From positions 1,860,001-1,924,000 of the forward strand of contig NZ_CP024621.1 in NCBI RefSeq assembly GCF_009846525.1: DNA of 64,000 bases, in the 5' to 3' direction. This document shows, piece by piece, positions 1-9,300 of the stretch. This DNA is from Halomonas meridiana. GTDB taxonomy: Bacteria; Pseudomonadota; Gammaproteobacteria; Pseudomonadales; Halomonadaceae. Under the pieces are notes generated by a model. It was not told the DNA's origin and searched no databases. It worked only from the letters and a program-made list of their open reading frames with translations. The first letter of the stretch is position 1. The number at the start of each line of letters is the position of its first letter. The position numbers were made by a program, and so were the translations under genes.

Positions 1-57
1 GACTTGAAGGACTTTGATTCGTGTAATTTCTTTTAGCCGAGCTATATTTACCAGTCT

Positions 58-73
58 GTAGCTTTTAAGCTAC
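58..73. promoter_or_regulatory. Inverted repeat upstream of the toxin-antitoxin operon, candidate operator
   Basis: A 7-bp inverted repeat (GTAGCTT / AAGCTAC, 2-bp spacer) lies 9 bp upstream of the toxin start codon. Operons of this type are usually autorepressed by the antitoxin binding a palindrome at the promoter, so this is a plausible operator. Seen: the palindrome and its position. Inferred: the regulatory role. Confidence 0.4.
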
Positions 74-82
74 AATGACGCC

Positions 83-424
83 ATGACCGAAATTACCCAC
101 TACCTTACCGCTGATGGCTATGACCCTTTTCAAGCCTGGCTGGATGCTACAAAGGCTAAAGACCGTCAAGCCGCTATGCGGGTACTAACACGCCTTAACA
201 GATTGGCAGCGGGTAATGCAGGCGACACCAAGACAGTAGGTGATGGGGTATGGGAGCTACGCATTACCTATGGCCCTGGCTACCGCGTTTACTACGCCAA
301 GGTAGGGACGCGCTTGGTAATGTTGTTAATAGGTGGTACCAAGCAGCGCCAACAGTCTGACATCGAACAGGCAAAAGCGTTTTTGGCCGACCACAAGAGG
401 AGAACACGTCATGAAAAGTCATGA
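83..424 (+). CDS. RelE/HigB-type toxin of a type II toxin-antitoxin module (HI1419-like)
   Basis: A 113-residue protein of the addiction-module killer family (phage Gp49/HigB-like RelE superfamily, probably an mRNA interferase). The central part, with GVWELRITYGPGYRVYYAK followed by a hydrophobic strand (LVMLLIGG) and KQRQQSDIEQA, is the family signature; Arg and Tyr residues here are those normally used in RNA cleavage. Length is typical. It precedes its antitoxin and overlaps it by 14 nt, the usual toxin-first order of this family. It lies outside the 52-kb island, to the left of the left attachment core. Confidence 0.88.
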   Translation: MTEITHYLTADGYDPFQAWLDATKAKDRQAAMRVLTRLNRLAAGNAGDTKTVGDGVWELRITYGPGYRVYYAKVGTRLVMLLIGGTKQRQQSDIEQAKAFLADHKRRTRHEKS

Positions 425-722
425 TGAAGCAGTTATTGAGATGCTGCGCAACGATCCTGGTATGGCGCTGGATTACCTGCGCACGGCATTTGATGAACTT
501 GACGAGAAAGGTGGAGAATCAGCCTTTCTTATGGCGTTGCGCCATGTAGTAGAGGCGCAAGGTGGTATGGCGCTGGTGGCAGAGCGCGCTAAAGTGTCAC
601 GCGAAAGCCTTTACCGGGCTTTATCCCCCAAAGGGAATCCGACACTTCGCACCATGACAGCAGTTATTAAAGCCACAGGCGTTAACTTCCACGATCTTAC
701 CCATCAAGCGCCAGCAAGCTAA
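411..722 (+). CDS. Antitoxin with HTH domain (HI1420-like addiction module antidote)
   Basis: A 103-residue DNA-binding antitoxin. Residues about 50-100 form an Xre/HTH-like domain (GGMALVAERAKVSRESLYRA, then PTLRTMTAVIKATGV), which should neutralise the toxin and repress the operon. I chose the ATG at 411 because an AGGAG ribosome site sits 9 nt upstream and the protein then begins MKSHDEAV as in the family; an upstream in-frame ATG at 333 lies deep inside the toxin gene. It overlaps the toxin gene by 14 nt, indicating translational coupling. Confidence 0.88.
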   Translation: MKSHDEAVIEMLRNDPGMALDYLRTAFDELDEKGGESAFLMALRHVVEAQGGMALVAERAKVSRESLYRALSPKGNPTLRTMTAVIKATGVNFHDLTHQAPAS

Positions 723-846
723 AACCACCTAAAAGACGTGCATAGCGTCGCATCGAAGCGCATACAAGCACCTATATTTATGTTGGGTGGGATGTTGGGT
801 AAAAATAAAAATATATGTTAAGCGACTGAATTTAAAGCACCGTTGG

Positions 847-864
847 CGGACTGTCCCTCCGCCA
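847..864 (+). other. Left attachment-site core of the genomic island
   Basis: The 18 bp CGGACTGTCCCTCCGCCA occur identically at 53285-53302, close to the island integrase. Here the core is part of an 8-bp-stem hairpin (TTGGCGGA / TCCGCCAA). The CTCCGCCA end resembles the 3' end of many tRNA-Ser genes, so the original target may be such a tRNA, but no complete tRNA lies next to either copy. Seen: the direct repeat. Inferred: att function. Confidence 0.75.
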
Positions 865-876
865 AGTATTACGAAT

Positions 877-902
877 AAGCCGCTGATTTCAGCGGCTTTT
901 TT
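877..902 (+). terminator. Rho-independent terminator just inside the left core
   Basis: Perfect 8-bp stem (GCCGCTGA / TCAGCGGC) with a 2-nt loop followed by six T. The right core is followed by a terminator at nearly the same distance, suggesting that core plus terminator is the arrangement of the original chromosomal site. Confidence 0.8.
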
Positions 903-918
903 GTGTCTGTAATTTAGT

Positions 919-940
919 CAGCCCATACCCCAGCCCATAC
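919..940 (+). repeat. Tandem decamer pair, candidate integrase arm-type site (left)
   Basis: Two copies of CAGCCCATAC start 12 bp apart (919 and 931). The same pair with identical spacing and orientation is at 53147-53168 inside the other island end. Two such sets flanking the joined cores is the usual organisation of attP for P4/lambda-type integrases. Function is inferred. Confidence 0.65.
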
Positions 941-1324
941 TTTGGTTTTGGCTTTCACGGAATAGAAACAAACCCCTCTGGACGCTCTCTCTTCGTAAGT
1001 CGTTTTTTGATACTCGCCTCCATGGCTCAATTCCCTCAAAAGCTTCACTGATGCACGTTCGTGAGGGCGAGGTGACAGCTTCTCTTCTTTCAGATACTGT
1101 CCTCTGAAGAGTTTTGAATGGTAGCCACCGGTTGGTAACGACTCAAAGCGGACGTTGGTGGAGGGCGGCTAACGGCCAGTACCAGATAGTCATCTCAAGA
1201 GATTGGTTTCGCCCGATAGATCATGTCATAAATCTACCAGTCATCAGGGATCAGCACTGGGTTGGCAGAAATGGCCAAGATAGGCATCCCTGCCTCGTCG
1301 TCATGAGTATCAGGGAGCGTCGCC

Positions 1325-3388
1325 GTGTACCTATCTATTTTGAAACTTGAAAATTTCCGCCAGTTTGGCCAGGCCAACCATGGCCTGGAGGTCACCTTCA
1401 ACCCAGGTGTCACCGCGCTGGTTGGAGAAAATGATGCAGGTAAAACGGCAGTCATCGATGCGATCCGGTATGTACTGCAAACCCGTGATGCCGAATACCT
1501 GAAGCTGCAACTAGAAGATTTCCATATCGATGACAGCGGAGCTCAGACCAGCACCATTACGCTGAGGTGCACATTAGATGGTTTGAGTAAGGCCGAACTG
1601 GGTGCGTTCGCTGAGTATGTTACTTACAAGAACAGCGTAGGTCGGCTGCACATCCATTGGTCAGCCACGCGCGTCCAAGGCTCAACGCTCATCCGCAGAT
1701 GGGTGGATATTTCAGTGCGTTCCGGAGAGAACGGGGAAGGGCCGTCCCTGGATGCAGGGGCTCGTCTTCTGCTCGCCACTGCGTACTTGAAACCATTACG
1801 TGATGCGGAGCGCGAGATGTCGCCAGGCCGCAATTCTCGGCTCTCTCAGGTCTTGAGCAGCTTCCCAAACATCGATGTCGGAAACGCTTTCGATACCGCC
1901 ACCCCGCCTGCTAGCCCCGTTGATGCAGAAGCGTTGAGCATTGCTGGTATGGGTGACTACATGCGGTATCTGGTGAACAAGCACAGCGCTATCGTCAGCG
2001 CTGAACATGCTATCAACCAAAACTACCTGGCCCCGCTTTCTCTTGCGGGACGGCCCCTGACAAGCCGTATCAGTTTCGGCGAGGGGGGTACCGAGGATGC
2101 GAGGCTGAAACAGATCCTTGAGCGCCTAGAGCTCGGACTGCTTAATCACGCTTCGAGGGAGTCTCGTGGCGTGTATGGCCTGGGCTCGAACAATGTACTA
2201 TTTATGGCCTGCGAGCTCCTCCTGCTTGGAAAAGAGCCGGACGGCCTGCCGCTGCTATTGATTGAAGAGCCTGAGGCTCACCTGCACCCGCAGCGGCAAC
2301 TGCAGCTTATGGAGTTTCTTGAGAAGGCCGCGAAACCCGAGGATGGTTTGAGACCGGTACAGGTGGTTCTGACCACACACAGCCCGAATTTAAGCTCAAA
2401 GATTCCGATCCAGAATCTTGTGCTCATGCATCGAGGGCACGCGTTCTCCCTGGCTGAAGACCAGACCTGCTTGGGCGCCGATGACTATCGGTTCCTGAGT
2501 CGATTCCTAGATGTCACGAAAGCAGGATTGTTCTTCGCCAAAGGGCTGTTGGTGGTGGAAGGCGATGCTGAAGCGATCCTTCTGCCAGCCCTTGCACGTA
2601 GGCTTGAAAAAGACCTGACCAAGCATGGTGTGTCGGTGATCAATGTGGGCGGCGTAGGGTTGCGGCGCTACTCCAAGATCATGCAGCGTCGAGATACGAG
2701 CAAGGGTGAAATCTCCATTCCTACGGCGTGTATTACCGACATGGATGTCATGCCTGACTGCGCGCCTGAGATTCTCGAATTGGTAACGGGGCCGACTGAT
2801 CCCAAGTGGAGAAGTACTACCCGCCGCTGGAAGGCTGTGCGCGATTTCGGCGCGAATACTGCAGAGCAAGAAGCCGGTATGGCTGAGCACCGCCAGAAAC
2901 GGATGGCAAGCGACGGGCAATGCGTTCGAACCTTTGTTGCCGACCACTGGACGCTCGAATATGACCTGGCCTATTCCGGTCTTGCACGGGAAGTGCACGC
3001 AGCGGCTTACCTCGCGGTCAACGAGGAAAAGGTTGATCAGGGAAAAGTGACTAGAGCAGCTCTTTTAGTTGAAGCTGAAACCGAATTCAAGGCCATCGAG
3101 ACTACCCACTCCACCAAGGAGGCTAGGTGTTCCGCTGTCTACAAGCTGGTCAAGAAAGCCTCCAAAACCATCACTGCCCAGCACCTGATCGACCTGATAG
3201 AAGAGCTTTTCGAGTCTAAGAAGCTAGATGCGGCAACTCTGCGCGGCTCGCTACCTAAGCCTCTGATTCACGCGATCGAATACGCCACTAGTGGCTCAGC
3301 TATACCGCCGACGGGGTCTACGCTCACACCGGCTGCCATGGGCACGGTAGCCGGGACCTCCGCGGCAGTTGAGGAGAGCGAGGAATGA
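1325..3388 (+). CDS. gajA: OLD-family ATP-dependent endonuclease (GajA-like, Gabija defence)
   Basis: A 687-residue protein with an N-terminal ABC-type ATPase (Walker A GENDAGKT at 34-41, Walker B LLLIEEPE at about 310-316, switch THS at 351-353) and a C-terminal TOPRIM nuclease domain (VVEGDAE at 410-416, TDMD at 471-474). This is the layout of overcoming-lysogenization-defect nucleases. The next gene overlaps by 4 nt and encodes a UvrD-like helicase, the pairing that defines class 2 OLD proteins and the Gabija anti-phage system. It is longer than the founding GajA (roughly 580 aa), so it may be a divergent relative. The GTG start is supported by an AGGGAG ribosome site 8 nt upstream; TTG at 1340 is an alternative. 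Confidence 0.82.
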   Translation: MYLSILKLENFRQFGQANHGLEVTFNPGVTALVGENDAGKTAVIDAIRYVLQTRDAEYLKLQLEDFHIDDSGAQTSTITLRCTLDGLSKAELGAFAEYVTYKNSVGRLHIHWSATRVQGSTLIRRWVDISVRSGENGEGPSLDAGARLLLATAYLKPLRDAEREMSPGRNSRLSQVLSSFPNIDVGNAFDTATPPASPVDAEALSIAGMGDYMRYLVNKHSAIVSAEHAINQNYLAPLSLAGRPLTSRISFGEGGTEDARLKQILERLELGLLNHASRESRGVYGLGSNNVLFMACELLLLGKEPDGLPLLLIEEPEAHLHPQRQLQLMEFLEKAAKPEDGLRPVQVVLTTHSPNLSSKIPIQNLVLMHRGHAFSLAEDQTCLGADDYRFLSRFLDVTKAGLFFAKGLLVVEGDAEAILLPALARRLEKDLTKHGVSVINVGGVGLRRYSKIMQRRDTSKGEISIPTACITDMDVMPDCAPEILELVTGPTDPKWRSTTRRWKAVRDFGANTAEQEAGMAEHRQKRMASDGQCVRTFVADHWTLEYDLAYSGLAREVHAAAYLAVNEEKVDQGKVTRAALLVEAETEFKAIETTHSTKEARCSAVYKLVKKASKTITAQHLIDLIEELFESKKLDAATLRGSLPKPLIHAIEYATSGSAIPPTGSTLTPAAMGTVAGTSAAVEESEE

Positions 3389-5367
3389 ACTTGGCCCAGC
3401 TCATCGATCCGATAACCGATGGCGATGTGGAGTGGGTCACCAAGCTCATGAAGCTGGAGGCGTTGGACGAGCCTCGACGCAGCTTCCTGAAATCAATGAG
3501 CACACTGGACGTCTCTGCTTGCCCTGGTAGCGGCAAGACCACATTGGTGGTGGCCAAGCTGGCTATCCTCGCTCGTCATTGGAAGAGTCGAACTCAGGGT
3601 ATCTGCGTCCTTTCACATACCAACGCAGCTCGGGAGGAAATTGAGCATCGCTTGGGAGGCTCGGAGATTGGGCAGCGTCTACTTCGCTACCCACATTACA
3701 TCGATACCATCCATGGCTTCACTGGGCGATTCCTTGCTTCACCGTGGCTGCGCTCGCAGGGTATTCCACTCACTGCCATCGACGATGAACTTACGCATGC
3801 CGCCCGCCGGAAAGCACTGAAACCCCGAGAATACGCGGGCATGAAGAAAACGTTCGAATCAGCGTTTATCAAAGTGGAAAGTTTGCGCTTAAGAACTGTC
3901 GATTTCGACAACCCGCTAACCGGTTTGAGTTTGAAATTCGGGACTCATACGGACACCTACAAAAATGCCTGCAAAGCGATGGCTCATGCAGCCAAGACAG
4001 GGCATTTTTGCTTCGATGAAGTGTTCGTCTTGGCTGATGCGCTGCTGGTTAAGGAACCTGAGGTGGCGAGCGCTTTGCGATCGCGCTTTCCCTGCGTTTT
4101 GATCGATGAGATGCAAGATACGCGGTACCAGCAGGCCAACATCTTGAGCAAGGTTTTCCCGCGTCAGGATCCAGATGTTTGTGTCATCAGGGCTGGGGAT
4201 CCCAACCAGGAAATCTTCGATGTGACGGTGGAGATACCAGAGCCGTTCCCTGATCAATCGAGCACCATGGAAATCGCTAGTAGCTTCCGCTTCAATCAGT
4301 CGATCGCGTCCATCGCCAACCCCTTTGCCTACCTGCCAATCACTGGCGGCCTGGTAGGATTACGGCAGAGTGGTGCAAACCAGCCTGCTCCTAACACCAT
4401 CATCGTCTTCCCTGATGACGACGTGAGTAATGTCCTAGATGCCTATGGGCAGCTGTTGATCCAGCACCTACCTGCAGATGTCCGGACATCAGGTGTCTAT
4501 GCGATTGGAGCGGTACATCGACTGGAGAATGACAAGCCAGAGCACTACCCCAAAGCGCTTGAGCATTACTGGGCTCCGTATCAGTCAGAGGTTAATAAGC
4601 CTTCGTTCAAGCCGCGTACGTTTTCAGAGGGTGTGCACATCGCTCGTCGCTATGTTGCTAGGGATGCAACTGCGGCTCTAGGCGTGGAACTGATAGCGTC
4701 CTGCCTGTTAACCCTGGTGCGCCTGGCGTTTCCCAGGGACGCGATTGTGGCCAGATCTCGCAGTCATCAATGCGTCGAACAGCATCTTGCCGGTCGTGCT
4801 GGAGTGGTCGCCGCTTATCGCGGATGGCTCGAACGGCTGTTGTTCAGCCCCGCTGGTATTACCCAGGCGGAATGGGATGCAGCGGTTGCCTCAGGCTTGA
4901 TGGATCTTGCTGCGAATTTGGTCTTTTCTGATCAACGGATGGCAGCAGCGGATGCTAAAGCCTATCTCGCTTGGTCAACTGCCCCTCTGGTAGAAGACCC
5001 AGGTGGCAACGGTGGTGCGCTGCTCAACACGTACAGGTTTGAGACCGGTTCTGAGAACGTGAACATCCGCTTGTCTTCGATTCACGCCGAGAAGGGTAAA
5101 ACGCATGCTGCCACCCTGATTCTGGAAACGTACAACCGCACTCACTTCGTCAAAAAGCTCTTGCCGTGGCTTGAAGGCAAAGCCTCAGCTGCGCAGCGCC
5201 CGAACGAGACGGCGAAGAAGAGCATGATGCTCATGTACGTGGCGATGACCAGGCCGACTCACATGCTCTGTCTGGCCATGCGCAAAAGCTCGATGGGTGA
5301 GGGTAAAGCCGAGATCAAGAGGAGGACAGCACTGCAGCAGGCAGGCTGGTCAATTATCGACATTTGA
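3385..5367 (+). CDS. gajB: UvrD/Rep-like helicase (GajB-like, Gabija defence)
   Basis: A 660-residue superfamily 1 helicase: Walker A ACPGSGKT at 45-52, motif II LIDEMQDT at 239-246, a GDPNQ motif III, motif V-like IHAEKGKTHAAT and motif VI YVAMTRPTHML near the C terminus. It starts inside the nuclease gene (ATGA overlap), so the two are translationally coupled. In Gabija the helicase senses DNA ends and works with the OLD nuclease to cut phage DNA. Larger than the prototype GajB (about 490 aa), so family membership is likely but the exact subtype is uncertain. Confidence 0.82.
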   Translation: MNLAQLIDPITDGDVEWVTKLMKLEALDEPRRSFLKSMSTLDVSACPGSGKTTLVVAKLAILARHWKSRTQGICVLSHTNAAREEIEHRLGGSEIGQRLLRYPHYIDTIHGFTGRFLASPWLRSQGIPLTAIDDELTHAARRKALKPREYAGMKKTFESAFIKVESLRLRTVDFDNPLTGLSLKFGTHTDTYKNACKAMAHAAKTGHFCFDEVFVLADALLVKEPEVASALRSRFPCVLIDEMQDTRYQQANILSKVFPRQDPDVCVIRAGDPNQEIFDVTVEIPEPFPDQSSTMEIASSFRFNQSIASIANPFAYLPITGGLVGLRQSGANQPAPNTIIVFPDDDVSNVLDAYGQLLIQHLPADVRTSGVYAIGAVHRLENDKPEHYPKALEHYWAPYQSEVNKPSFKPRTFSEGVHIARRYVARDATAALGVELIASCLLTLVRLAFPRDAIVARSRSHQCVEQHLAGRAGVVAAYRGWLERLLFSPAGITQAEWDAAVASGLMDLAANLVFSDQRMAAADAKAYLAWSTAPLVEDPGGNGGALLNTYRFETGSENVNIRLSSIHAEKGKTHAATLILETYNRTHFVKKLLPWLEGKASAAQRPNETAKKSMMLMYVAMTRPTHMLCLAMRKSSMGEGKAEIKRRTALQQAGWSIIDI

Positions 5368-5447
5368 TACGGCCACGTGGTTCGCCGTTTAGATCAGTGA
5401 ATCTCCTCTAGTTTCCCAAACACCCAACGACCGCTTTTGGCCGGGGT

Positions 5448-5474
5448 AACGACGGCCCGATGTCGGCCGTCGTT
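5448..5474. terminator. Perfect hairpin between convergent genes
   Basis: A 10-bp perfect stem (AACGACGGCC / GGCCGTCGTT) with a 7-nt loop lies between the end of the helicase gene and the end of the convergent recombinase remnant. There is no long T run, so termination efficiency is uncertain. Confidence 0.45.
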
Positions 5475-5482
5475 TGGCCGTA

Positions 5483-6101
5483 TCAAACTTCTGTCTGTTC
5501 TGCCATTTCCAAAGCATCATCTACTTCAATCCCAAGATATCTGACGGTGCTTTCAAGCTTCGTATGACCCAGGAGCAGTTGTACTGCCCTCAAGTTTTTC
5601 GTGCGACGGTGTATCAGCGAAGCTTTCGTACGATGCATCGTGTGCGTGCCATAAATTGACGCATCTAGACCTACTTCGGTGACCCAGGCTTTCACGATAC
5701 GGGCATATTGGCGCGTGGAGAGAAGCTTTGCGCTATTGATTCGGCTAGGGAACAAGAAGTCTTCGTTTCTGAGTTGAGCAAGCTGTATCCAGTCCATAAT
5801 AGCGATACGGGTTTCTCGGTTATTTCGAACTGGACAGGTCAATGCGTTTTTTGCTGCATCACGATGGCTCGTGGGGATATGCATGCACCATGGGCTATAT
5901 CGCGCACTCGTAAATTGACGAGGTCGCAGCCTCGTAATTTGCTATCGATGGCTAAATTGAAGAGGGTGAGGTCTCTCGTCTTTTGGCAATCTGTAGACGA
6001 ACGCGGATGGCCCAAATATCCCTAAGACGTAGAGGCGCCTTCTGCCCAACCAACTTGCCTTTATTCCAAGGTGTAAAGGAGATTCCAGTCGAAACGTTCA
6101 T
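5483..6101 (-). pseudogene. Decayed tyrosine recombinase
   Basis: Read on the minus strand from the ATG at 6101, the sequence encodes a short (about 205 aa) site-specific integrase: it begins MNVSTGISFTPWNKGKLVGQ and continues in a second frame with DLTLFNLAIDSKLRGCDLVN. It ends in a third frame (5884-5483) with the catalytic C-terminal part, HTMHRTKASLIHRR, LLGHTKLESTVRYLG and a final region with the Tyr nucleophile. At least two frameshifts and one stop (TGA where Gln is expected) interrupt it, so it is dead. It is unrelated to the island integrase at the right end and is probably the scar of an earlier insertion. Confidence 0.75.
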
Positions 6102-6384
6102 GGCATGATCCTCCATCGGGTGGAGGTATAAGAATGGACCAATTTACGCTCGTCATATGCTAAGGTTAATTTGCAGTCGGGGCTCGACCCAAGACGGTCA
6201 TACGGTACACACCCTGTTTTTAGAAGTGCTCAGTCTTGAAGGCCTCACGTTGGCTTTTGAGCCCTCAAAATTTTTGATAGGTTGGCTACTGCCGCTAATG
6301 GCCTTGTCTTTGTACCAATCGGTAGTAAGTAATGATACTTTGGTGGCAAGCTGGCGGATTATTCAGGACAGGAGCATGAGGACT

Positions 6385-9300
6385 ATGGAACGGCGACCTT
6401 ACCTTGCGTTAGAGACCAGTCGGCTGAGCAAGATCGTTAATGGCAACACGCAGGATAAAAAGCAGTTAGAATCAGTCCTATTTGAGCTGAACTTTCGAAA
6501 AACAAGTGCAGCGAGACAGCTCAAGCGCCGAGTTGAACAACTGTTAGAGCAGTCTGGTCAGCAATTGAACGATTCTCATGAAGCGCCTCAAATACAAGAA
6601 GTCGAAAATAAGCAGAACGAATCAATGGATTATGGATCTTCTAAAACAAAGGAACCGAGCCGGACCATGTCTAATGAACAAGACCAGCAAGCTGAGGATA
6701 ACTTCCTAAACGCGTCAGACCCTTTCGTGCTTGAGTCGCTGGAACTCATGCGCAAAAAGCTATTAGATCTCACGGCTCGAAACAGATTGTTGAATTTCCC
6801 TATTCATCAGAAAGCTGCAGCCCTGCGGATTATAGATGAAGTTCCAAACCAACTGTGCGAAGTGCTTCTTTCTGAGCGTGAGCTTACGTTTAGGTCTGTT
6901 CCGCCTCCTACCCGGGAAGAGTTAATTGAGCACGGTTACCTTGAAGTAGATGAAGAAAATGGCAAAGACCGCCAGTTAAAAGCTAACCCTGATGCGAAGG
7001 AGTGGGCAAAGGTCCTCGGTTTTGATATTAGTTATGAGTTGCCGAGAGATGATGAGGCTCAAGGTGGTGAAAAGCATCAGGATGATGCGATTCAGGTTCT
7101 GCTCTACCCACCAGAAATGGAATCTAGATTACGTGCAATACGTAGCAAAGCTCAAACTGCGATAGAGGAAATGGGTTCAAGCATCCTCTATTTGTCGCTT
7201 GGTTTCCTGGAATGGGCAGAAAATGACAGCGGCTCAAAAACAAGATTGGCTCCGCTTTTTACAGTTCCGGTACATCTAAGCCGCGGGAAGCTAGACCACA
7301 ATAGTGGAACCTATCAGTACACCTTGAGTTACACAGGTGAAGATATCCTTCCAAACTTGTCTCTAAAAGAAAAGCTGGCAGTCGATTTCGGTCTTGCGTT
7401 ACCGGAAGTTGAGGAAGATGTCTCTCCTGAAACCTACCTCGATCATGTTGCTGAAGTAATTAGAATTACAAAACCAAATTGGTCCGTCCGGCGTTACGGC
7501 GCTCTTGCTCTGCTGAATTTTGGCAAGATGCTGATGTATTTAGATTTAGATCCAAAGAGATGGCCTCTCGACGAGCGAAATTTGATTAAGCATTTAATTG
7601 TGCAGCGCTTTTTCAAAAGTTCGGAAAATGGCTCGGATGAGGGGAAAGGAAATACTGTGGAATATGCCATCGATGAAGTTGAACAAATACATGATTTGTT
7701 CCCGCTAATCGATGATGCTGATAGCTCCCAACATAGTGCACTTATTGATGCAGTAAATGGTCAGAACCTCGTTATTGAAGGGCCTCCAGGGACTGGTAAA
7801 TCACAAACGATAACTAACCTGATTGCTGCCGCTATGTTAAACGGCAAGAAAGTTCTATTCGTAGCGGAGAAAATGGCCGCTCTTGACGTAGTTAAAACTA
7901 GGCTAGATAAGGCCGGATTAGGTGATTTCTGCCTTGAACTACACAGCCATAAATCACAAAAGCGCAAGGTGCTTGAAGATATCAGTGCACGTGTAGTGAA
8001 ACAGAAGCATTTGCACTCAACACAAAACATTGACGCAGAAACCATGCGTTATGAGGAGCTTAAAGAGCGGCTCAATCAGTATGCACAAGAAATAAACGAA
8101 ACATGGGCTAATACAGATAGAACAATCCACGAGATTTTTAGTAGTGCGGCTCGTTATCGTCAATTGTTAGAGATAAATCCAACCGATATTCATATCGCTG
8201 GAATGACGGGGAAGTCTCTCACCGAATTGAAACGGCTTCAGCTTGTCGATCAAGTTAAAGAGTTCCAGCAGATTTATCGAGGAATGATAGAACAGGTCGG
8301 GCAAAGTGCCCAACTTCATGATCATCCTTGGTCTGGGGTAGAGAGTACGGCAATTCAGCTTTTTGACTCAGAACAGGTTGTATCTGTTCTTCGGGAGTGG
8401 CAACAGTCACTTGATCAATTGCATGAGCGCAACCTGGGAGCTGCACATACTCTCAAGATTGATGTGTCAGAGCTGTTAACGTTGGAGAAATGCGAGTCAT
8501 TGGCTTTGGATCTCTACGATCTACCAGCACTTTCTCGTAAAGAGCTGTTTAAGGCGCTTGATGGGCTTGATCTCAAGACCCAGTCTGAGGTCGAGGAATT
8601 GCTCAGTCTCCATCAAAGAATTCAGGAGACATTTGGGAAGCTAGCAAAGCACATCCTTTCAGAAAAGCTTTCAGCACTATCGCGTGGCGAGCCCTTACCT
8701 CCATTCCCCGACTTGCATCTTCTATCTGGTGCATGTCGAGAAGAACACTTCTCAAATATTGTGCGTGCAACCATTAAGCTTGAGAAAGTTGAGGGTGAAC
8801 TGAAGGCTCTTGATCGGCAGCTGCAAGAATTGAAGGTCGCTTTGCCTTCACCATTAAATGCGAATTTAGAGCCAACTTTTGAGGGCCTCGAAGCTGCAAT
8901 AAAAATGATTGAAGCGATTGGAGCGCTTGATAGCCGGATGATTAGCCTTCGTTCGGAGCATTTTGATGAAGATGACCTCGATGCCACACTGGAAGCTCTA
9001 GACATAAAGCTTCTTCACCTCAAGCCGTTGCGGGAAAGGGTGAGGCAGATTTTTGATATTGACAAATTACCTGATTCAAAAGAATTACAAGCTTTACAAG
9101 TACAGCTATTGCGAGAGGGAATGGGTAAATGGTTCTCTGGGGATTGGTGGCGAGCTCGCAAGCAGCTTAAGGGTTTGGCAAAACAACCTGACATTAAATT
9201 AAAACAGATCAAGCCTGTTCTATCTGAGGCAATAGAATATGTCTCGGAAATGGAAACATTCGATTCACGGTTGTACAAGCGTCAAATAGGGCCTGCATTT

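Larger units (their letters stand above)
723..1324. other. Intergenic region holding the left end of the island
   Basis: No convincing gene. It contains the 18-bp core repeat, a strong terminator and the decamer pair annotated separately. The stretch 950-1324 shows no further recognisable signal; an open frame at 1114-1350 has no ribosome site and no family resemblance. Confidence 0.6.

Noticed and set aside
847..864. Core considered as part of a complete tRNA-Ser gene
   Set aside because: Only the last few bases resemble a tRNA 3' end; no cloverleaf can be formed from adjacent sequence at either copy.
1114..1350. Open frame of 78 codons before the OLD gene
   Set aside because: No ribosome site, unusual composition and overlap with the start of a clear gene.
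5708..6025. Plus-strand open frame of 105 codons
   Set aside because: It is the antisense shadow of the decayed recombinase, whose minus-strand translation matches a known family.
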